This document shows, piece by piece, positions 7,436 through 11,660 of a DNA stretch of 11,660 nt. The notes below the pieces were generated by a model. The model was not told the DNA's origin, did no database searches, and saw nothing but the letters and a program-made list of their open reading frames with translations. The translations under genes and the position numbers were made by a program. The stretch is from Stephanodiscus triporus (Eukaryota > Bacillariophyta > Thalassiosirophyceae > Thalassiosirales > Thalassiosiraceae): positions 1 through 11,660 of the forward strand of contig JALLAZ010000847.1 of assembly GCA_036939755.1 (NCBI GenBank), in the 5' to 3' direction. Position 1 is the first letter of the stretch. Each line of letters begins with the position of its first letter.

Positions 7436-8128
7436 ATGTTCGCCCAAAGTTACGACCCACTAGGGTACGAGCATCATCTCTCGCCGAGTCCCGACGAGAA
7501 GCGGAGGAGGAAGGAGCGCTCCCGACGTCGGCGCATGATAGAGGCCGATCGTCATCGGCGGGAGGTGTTGGAGGGCATGCTCCTCGCGGAGGAGACGTAC
7601 CGCCGACGATTCTCGTGGGAGTACAGTCGTCATGCGCCGCCACTGCAGAATTCCCGGCCGAACGAACCTCCGGAATCGTCGCCTCGGAGCGGTGGCCGCA
7701 AGTCGTCGTCGGTCGAGGCGGGGGGAGACATCCTCCTGGACGCCGTCTTCCCCCCCCCGTTCATCTACGCGCGGTGCGTGTCCGCATCCCTGGACGAGAT
7801 GGACCGGGATATCGAAAATCATCCCCCCCCGAGCGGGATGACGATCGATCCGGAGGAGGACAGGGCCGTCGAAGATCGTCGCCCCGTTCCGGGCCGGGCG
7901 ATCGACACGGAGTCGCGTGGTGGCGTCGTCGACGTTTTCGATCCGGAACTCAAGTGTCGGCAGGCGAGCGGCGTCAAGAAGGAGACGGAGCCGCCGGGGA
8001 TGGACATCGACGACGATGTCGACGATGATCCCTCCGCTCCGCCGCACATCATCGCCAAGGTGGTCACGTCGGACGACGAAGACGACGATGACGCGGACGA
8101 TCTCTACTCCCTTTGGAGACCTAGATAA
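7436..8128 (+). CDS. Unrecognised acidic/basic protein, paralogue A (230 aa)
   Basis: ATG at 7436, TAA closing at 8128, no intron needed. Three blocks are shared with the gene at 10106. Block 1 is the N-terminus MFAQSYDPLG followed by a Lys/Arg-rich probable helix ending in LEG (residues 1-47). Block 2 is FPPPFIYAR then SASLDEMDRDIENHP (105-130). Block 3 is MDIDDDVDDD then APPHII near 201-206, with an acidic tail. The segments between blocks are unconserved and look disordered. There is no signal peptide, transmembrane segment or known catalytic motif, so a cytosolic or nuclear location is likely. The basic helix followed by acidic stretches could suit nucleic-acid or protein scaffolding, which is inference only. 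The start was chosen because paralogue homology begins exactly at MF and an in-frame TAA lies just upstream. This copy is more GC-rich than its paralogue. Confidence 0.75.
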   Translation: MFAQSYDPLGYEHHLSPSPDEKRRRKERSRRRRMIEADRHRREVLEGMLLAEETYRRRFSWEYSRHAPPLQNSRPNEPPESSPRSGGRKSSSVEAGGDILLDAVFPPPFIYARCVSASLDEMDRDIENHPPPSGMTIDPEEDRAVEDRRPVPGRAIDTESRGGVVDVFDPELKCRQASGVKKETEPPGMDIDDDVDDDPSAPPHIIAKVVTSDDEDDDDADDLYSLWRPR

Positions 8129-8708
8129 CATCGACCCATCGACGTTCGACCATCATTTTAAGTAACCCCGGTATACTTTCTACCATGAATTAACAGGTAT
8201 GGGTTGGGGCGTGTCTCTTTTTGTGTATTACTTACACAAGAGAACTTCGGCTTGGTTGTTATCTCATTCTCCATCCCAAAATAATATAGTATGGGTTTGG
8301 GGAAGCAAACGACGATGTGCAACAAGTCTAAGTGTGGCCTATGTAGGCTCTCTTCTTGCAAGCTAAAACTAACGCATGATTAAGTAAACCAAACAATATT
8401 CGTGTTTTGTATTTAATTGCATTGTAACATCCATTTAGCGTTGGACTTGGTCCTTGTGCTGGTCACAACCCTACTATATTTCGGGATGGAATAAATGAGA
8501 TCACAGACCCCTGAGCTCTTGGCTTCCGTACTGCTTGCGGCAAAGTGATTATCTTTTGTGCATTCAAACAGGATAATGCTACTACATGAACTTGCAAGGT
8601 AGTTATCGGAAGTGTCAATCTTGTCAGGCCTTGTCACAATATCTTGTCAGATCTTCGCAGTCACTTCGATCGCTCATTGAAGTGTTAACACAGTTTCGGT
8701 ATTGGACA
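8129..8708. other. Convergent intergenic spacer, no gene seen
   Basis: These 580 AT-richer bases separate the 3' ends of paralogue A and the minus-strand plastid-targeted gene. A 74-codon minus-strand frame (8413-8637) lies here but has no supporting feature. No RNA gene, tandem repeat or strong inverted repeat was noticed. Confidence 0.5.
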
Positions 8709-9353
8709 CTAATTCCATGCATTGTTGGTAGCGACGGCGGCGGCAACCACGCCGAATTCCAAGGCGACTGGAATGAACGCCCTGGCCGTCTCGATGAATA
8801 CGCCCTCGGAGGGGACGTCGCGGTCGTCGGAAATCGTCGTAGTATCCAACACCGACGACGAGCGGGGCTCGGGCGGGAGGGCTCTCGAGTCGCAGTCGCG
8901 AGGGATGGCGTTCGCCTCCTCGCCCGGACCCGACTGCGGCATCCTCCTCCCCCCCCCCGACTCTCGGGCGGCGGGCAGTATCGCATCCCGCCACATCGCG
9001 TCGATGTGGCCATACGCGTCGTCGGATTCGACGCCGTATCCGCATTCGCGCTCGTCGTCGTCGATCGCGGCGCGATACTTCAGCGACGACGACCACCTCC
9101 GCCGCCGCCGCCGCCGCTCTTCCGCGGCAGCCGATTGGTCGTGCGAGGGGAAGACCACGCGTCGGGTCGACTCGATGGATGGTCGCACTCCACGGGATCC
9201 TACTCCATTGGGGAGAGACGGTGGACCGCGGCCCGTGCAGAAGGCCGATGCGGAGCTGGTTTTCGTGGCCACGGCCACGAATGAAGAGAGAATGAAGAAA
9301 TTCCGCCAGTTGGGAGGATCGTTACTCATCATTTGCTGTTTAGTTGCTCCCAT
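8709..9353 (-). CDS. Plastid-targeted protein of unknown function with a C-terminal hydrophobic segment (214 aa)
   Basis: The frame starts at the ATG complementary to 9351-9353 and ends TAG at 8709-8711. Residues 19-30 (FFILSSFVAVAT) form a short hydrophobic signal core. SSASAF follows at 33-38, a near-perfect diatom ASAF cleavage motif, with F as the first residue of a transit peptide containing several Arg and Ser. The middle holds GYGVESDDAYGHIDAMWRDA and then low-complexity, Pro/Ser/Arg-rich sequence. The C-terminus (about residues 193-214, AFIPVALEFGVVAAAVATNN and so on) could span a membrane or pack as a hydrophobic helix. Met 8 and Met 9 are alternative starts; a further frame extension upstream has only a TTG. 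An unseen 3' exon is possible because the hydrophobic end is abrupt. The opposite strand is open (8722-9483) but lacks targeting or domain features. No family recognised. Confidence 0.6.
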   Translation of the reverse strand: MGATKQQMMSNDPPNWRNFFILSSFVAVATKTSSASAFCTGRGPPSLPNGVGSRGVRPSIESTRRVVFPSHDQSAAAEERRRRRRRWSSSLKYRAAIDDDERECGYGVESDDAYGHIDAMWRDAILPAARESGGGRRMPQSGPGEEANAIPRDCDSRALPPEPRSSSVLDTTTISDDRDVPSEGVFIETARAFIPVALEFGVVAAAVATNNAWN

Positions 9354-10105
9354 TGTCCCGTTCCCATGTGTCTGCGAAAAGATACTCAATTGTTATGGCG
9401 ATGAGAAGTGGAGCCATCAACATATAAAAATGATCGTCGGAGTGGACTTGTTTATGGAGACTCCGAATACCTCTAGAGAGTAAGAGTACTCCTCGTACAA
9501 ACGCGGTATGGTACTCTACTCAATCCGACGTTGATACTCCGTGAATTAAGGTGCACCATCCTCCTTATCTATGGTACTACAGTCTCCAGTACAATTGCGA
9601 CAAGCGAGATATTTCCCTTTGTACTGTCCCTACCGTAACTCTCTACGAGAAGCTAGGCGAACCACGTGGTTCCCCTAGCTTCTCGTAGAGAGTTACGGTA
9701 GGGACAGTACAAAGGGAAAAATATCTCGATTTTCCTCTTGTCGCAATTGTACTGGAGACTGTAGTTTGGTACCTCCTACATACCTACATCAACTTTCGTT
9801 GAAACAGAGGACATAGCACATCATGAGTTCGACAATGAATTGTGCCTGTCATTTTTTCCCATTGGTTACACTATATAATAGAGTAAATACAGCTGAAACC
9901 TCCGTCAGCTGAATCGTAACCCTCCCACCCACATCAACTCCGCCCAGTAGGAGAAAATGTCCACCATGTTGCGTGAAAGAGAATCGAAGTTGACCCATCA
10001 ACGGAATGAAAAATGGTATTTTTCGCCGCGGGGAATCGGGACCGATCCAAGCACATAAATCATCGACGTGCATCAAGACCAGGATTCTTTGACAATACAT
10101 ACATC
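9354..10105. other. Intergenic region with a long inverted repeat
   Basis: This 752-bp region separates the 5' ends of two divergent genes (8709-9353 minus and 10106-10705 plus), so it should hold both promoters. Its main content is the foldback at 9573-9773. Outside that, a short inverted word pair AGAGTAC/GTACTCT occurs near 9484-9516, and the rest is AT-rich with no gene seen. A small minus-strand frame at 9849-10100 looks like chance. Confidence 0.55.
9573..9773. repeat. Long, nearly loop-free inverted repeat (foldback/MITE-like or hairpin RNA locus)
   Basis: The arms 9573-9665 and 9666-9773 are reverse complements around the centre CCACGTGG (9662-9669). The inner 45 bp pair with one mismatch (GGCGAA against GGGGAA). 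The outer parts pair with three small gaps: two extra A, an extra block of about 8 bases, and about 3 extra bases, all in the right arm. The ends carry GGTAC(C). There is essentially no spacer between arms. No convincing target-site duplication flanks it. It could be a foldback element, a transcribed hairpin that feeds small RNA production, or a product of a replication template switch. Confidence 0.9.
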
Positions 10106-10705
10106 ATGTTCTCTCATAGCTACGATCCCCTCGGACGGGAGTATCTCCTCCCTCCCGGCTCGTTCCAAACGCGAAAGAAGAAAGAGCGCGCGCATCGCCG
10201 GCGCGCCGTCGAGGTCGAGCGTCGTCGACGTACGGAGTTGTTGGAGGGTGGTGGCAGTACGCGACATGCCGCGGGAGAAGATTCGACACGCGAGGACCGT
10301 TGGCGTCGCGGCGGCGTAATGCCGCAACAATGTCAGATCGCGGGCGTGGAGTGGCCGCGTCGATGCCGGCTCGATTCGATCGCTCAAGGAGACGATGACC
10401 TGAACACCGTGTCGACCTCGAGCTATCCTCCGTCGTTCATATATGCACGCGTATTTGCATCTCATGATGAGATGGACCAAGGCTTTGAAAATCATCCAAG
10501 GGAATCGATCAACATGAAGACTGCCGTGGGCAATCCCGAAGATGGAGATATGGTGAAACTGCAGCGTCAAGCGATCATGCGTATAGCGAATCCACCGACG
10601 GAGTCAAAGATTGATATCGAGGACGATGACAATGAGTCCTACCTTCCACCGCATATTATCGGAGAGGAGGATATGTCAGATTACGAGGACGACCTAGAAG
10701 GGTAG
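10106..10705 (+). CDS. Unrecognised acidic/basic protein, paralogue B (199 aa)
   Basis: ATG at 10106, TAG closing at 10705, single exon. It aligns with the gene at 7436 in three blocks and similar order and spacing: MFSHSYDPLG with a basic helix up to LEG (1-48), YPPSFIYAR with ASHDEMDQGFENHP (107-131), and KIDIEDDD with LPPHII (168-185), followed by an acidic end. The intervening segments are unrelated, so selection seems to act on the blocks. An in-frame ATG at 10013 would add 31 residues that have no counterpart in the paralogue, so I take 10106. The 3' half is less GC-rich than in the paralogue, which suggests divergent codon use or age. A mobile-element-like repeat begins about 10 bases past the stop. 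Function unknown; no targeting signal or membrane segment. Confidence 0.75.
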   Translation: MFSHSYDPLGREYLLPPGSFQTRKKKERAHRRRAVEVERRRRTELLEGGGSTRHAAGEDSTREDRWRRGGVMPQQCQIAGVEWPRRCRLDSIAQGDDDLNTVSTSSYPPSFIYARVFASHDEMDQGFENHPRESINMKTAVGNPEDGDMVKLQRQAIMRIANPPTESKIDIEDDDNESYLPPHIIGEEDMSDYEDDLEG

Positions 10706-10746
10706 ATGGGCAAATGGTTCTTTTTCTAAACGTTCTAAAAAAAGTA

Positions 10747-10770
10747 CAGCCGAAAATGGTTCTATTTTTA
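10747..10770 (+). repeat. Left terminal inverted repeat core
   Basis: Contains CAGCCGAAAATGGTTCTATT, the exact reverse complement of the right-end copy, and sits about 45 bases past the stop codon of paralogue B. Confidence 0.85.
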
Positions 10771-10980
10771 TTACGTCCTAAAAATTAGATAAGAGGTCAT
10801 TGCCACAACGCGGTATCCTTTTTTTAGCCACGCTTACGCTCGCCACGCTGTGGCCATGCTGGCTGCCGCAATGCCACGCTGCGTGTTCCCATAATTTTCG
10901 CCGACAACGATTACAACCACGACCGCGACGACGTCGACGACCACGACCGCGAATTTGATTTGTTGTGCTTTTTGTCCACC

Positions 10981-11382
10981 ATGCCTGACACTTCGCTTTG
11001 CGATCTCCTCGCAGGGCTCGAGGGTATCATCGATGACTCCCTCGAGGATCTTAATCGCCTCGAAAACCAGATCGACGCGCAGTTCAGGCGCATCGATGCG
11101 GCCGCCTCTGTTCCAATGCCTTCGCCATCCCCTCCCCTCCCTGTCTTCGATGTTGAGGCGGCTGTCGATGTTTTGGCGGCTGAGGGGATGGTGAGATTTG
11201 AATTGTCGCAAGCAGGCGCGCTGTGTGGGTTGCCGCCGTCTATTTGGCGGCAACTCACACAGCGATGCCGCCTTGAAGTTATGCCGCAAGCAGGCGCGCT
11301 GTGTGGGTTGCCGTCGTCTCTTTGGCGGCAACGCACACAGAGATGCCGCCGCTCACGTGGAGCAATGCCGTGGATACCATAA
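10981..11382 (+). CDS. Small element-borne open frame with predicted coiled coil (133 aa)
   Basis: ATG at 10981 sits in a Kozak-like CCACCATGCC context, and TAA ends at 11382. The first 45 residues look like real protein: CDLLAGLEGIIDDSLEDL then NRLENQIDAQFRRIDAA, a regular hydrophobic pattern typical of an amphipathic helix or coiled coil. A Pro-rich hinge (PMPSPSPPLP) and another helical stretch (VFDVEAAVDVLAAEG) follow. The C-terminal part is two copies of a 26-residue unit (QAGALCGLPPSIWRQLTQRC and QAGALCGLPSSLWRQRTQRC) encoded by the 78-bp DNA repeat. The frame may be an exon fragment captured by the element, an element-encoded accessory protein, or chance. No transposase or known domain is visible. 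Confidence 0.4.
   Translation: MPDTSLCDLLAGLEGIIDDSLEDLNRLENQIDAQFRRIDAAASVPMPSPSPPLPVFDVEAAVDVLAAEGMVRFELSQAGALCGLPPSIWRQLTQRCRLEVMPQAGALCGLPSSLWRQRTQRCRRSRGAMPWIP
11207..11362 (+). repeat. Two 78-bp tandem repeats, each carrying a 17-bp stem hairpin
   Basis: Units begin at 11207 and 11285 (CGCAAGCAGGCGCGCTGTG). The match is strong for about 66 bases, then decays. Each unit has a stem-loop. The first has CTGTGTGGGTTGCCGCC (11221-11237), an 8-base loop, and GGCGGCAACTCACACAG (11246-11262). The second has arms 11299-11315 and 11324-11340 with an 8-base loop. Each stem has one or two mismatched or wobble positions. The 78-bp period is a multiple of three, so the overlapping frame stays open. 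Confidence 0.92.
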
Positions 11383-11448
11383 TTTGACTACACGGTCATG
11401 CATGGTAACGGCTGCCATAAAATAGACCCGTTTTTGGCTGCGCTGTGA

Positions 11449-11471
11449 TAAAATAGAACCATTTTCGGCTG
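11449..11471 (-). repeat. Right terminal inverted repeat core
   Basis: Reads AATAGAACCATTTTCGGCTG on the plus strand, the mirror of the left core. A diverged second copy lies 31 bases inward at 11418-11440 in the same orientation. Confidence 0.85.
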
Positions 11472-11495
11472 TTCTATTTTTAGAAAGTTCTACTC

Positions 11496-11660
11496 TAGAT
11501 AACAAGCGGAGAGGGGCTGCGCCACGTTGCGATTACAAGGATGGTATTAGTAGTACGAATAGAATAATTTAGTACCTTTACTCTATCATGGTGTACATAT
11601 ACATCAAAAAAGGGGGGGAGCACTCCGTGGGCTCCGGATTAACAGAGAAATTTTAATCCT
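11496..11660. other. Right flank, no gene seen
   Basis: AT-rich sequence outside the proposed element, with a run of G after AAAAAA near 11606-11618 and a short GGAGC/GCTCC inverted pair at about 11618-11636. No coding frame or RNA gene is supported before the window edge. Confidence 0.4.

Larger units (their letters stand above)
10713..11495. mobile_element. Probable non-autonomous element with inverted terminal repeats (about 0.8 kb)
   Basis: The left end carries CAGCCGAAAATGGTTCTATT (10747-10766), and the right end carries its exact reverse complement within 11449-11471. The match extends outward with mismatches through TTCTAAAAA-like sequence, roughly 40 bp in all. Each end has a second degraded copy of the motif: 10713-10740 on the left (AATGGTTCTTTTTCTAAA) and 11418-11440 on the right (AAAATAGACCCGTTTTTGGC). 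GCCACGCT occurs three times just inside the left end (10827, 10842, 10873). The interior holds one small open frame and a duplicated hairpin unit. No transposase is present, so movement would need a helper. Exact ends and target-site duplication could not be set. Confidence 0.65.

Noticed and set aside
8413..8637. 74-codon minus-strand frame containing ASSTEAKSSG, vaguely like the retrotransposon RNase H word SSTEAE
   Set aside because: A few residues only, no flanking catalytic motifs, no LTR, and AT-rich spacer composition.
8722..9483. 253-codon plus-strand frame opposite the ASAF protein
   Set aside because: Starts in the 3' end of the minus-strand gene, shows no domain or targeting pattern, and the hydrophobic stretch near its end is the antisense of the signal peptide region.
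10834..11336. Two minus-strand frames across the inverted-repeat element
   Set aside because: Their repeated PPKRRRQPTQRACLR-like words are the antisense of the 78-bp repeat; no start context or domain supports them.

Overview
The window looks like nuclear DNA from a photosynthetic stramenopile, most likely a centric diatom. Three things point there. (1) At least three predicted proteins begin with a hydrophobic signal peptide followed by an A-F-type cleavage motif, the bipartite targeting used to enter a secondary plastid. (2) One gene matches Psb31, an extrinsic photosystem II protein described from diatoms. (3) Genes are compact, with few short GT-AG introns (86 to 203 nt), and GC-rich coding blocks sit in AT-richer spacers. 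No tRNA, rRNA, bacterial operon or CRISPR array was seen.

Layout from left to right. Positions 1-306 (minus) hold the 5' part of a gene that runs off the left edge. Positions 815-4256 (minus) hold a spliced DEAD-box RNA helicase with a proposed plastid-targeting N-terminus and a very long, repeat-driven charged linker. Positions 4668-5704 (plus) hold a two-exon gene for a lumenal PSII extrinsic protein (Psb31-like) with a twin-arginine lumen signal. The helicase and Psb31 genes are head to head and share a 411-bp upstream region. Positions 6174-6923 (minus) hold an unrecognised 249-aa protein, divergent from 7436-8128 (plus), an unrecognised 230-aa protein. Positions 8709-9353 (minus) hold a plastid-targeted protein with an ASAF motif. 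Positions 9573-9773 form a long, almost loop-free inverted repeat. Positions 10106-10705 (plus) hold a second copy of the 7436-8128 family. From about 10713 to 11495 lies a probable non-autonomous mobile element with inverted terminal repeats, a small coding frame and a duplicated 78-bp hairpin unit.

The left half is organelle biology: an RNA helicase probably acting in the plastid beside a nuclear-encoded subunit of the water-splitting complex. The right half is more accessory: a local gene family of unknown function (two clear paralogues, perhaps a third distant member) interspersed with foldback and inverted-repeat DNA.

The helicase identity, its two internal introns and the Psb31 splice are strong. 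The helicase 5' intron is inferred. The functions of the other proteins cannot be read from sequence. Long open frames opposite the GC-rich genes are treated as shadows, because codon-periodic GAC/GTC repeats lack stops in most frames.
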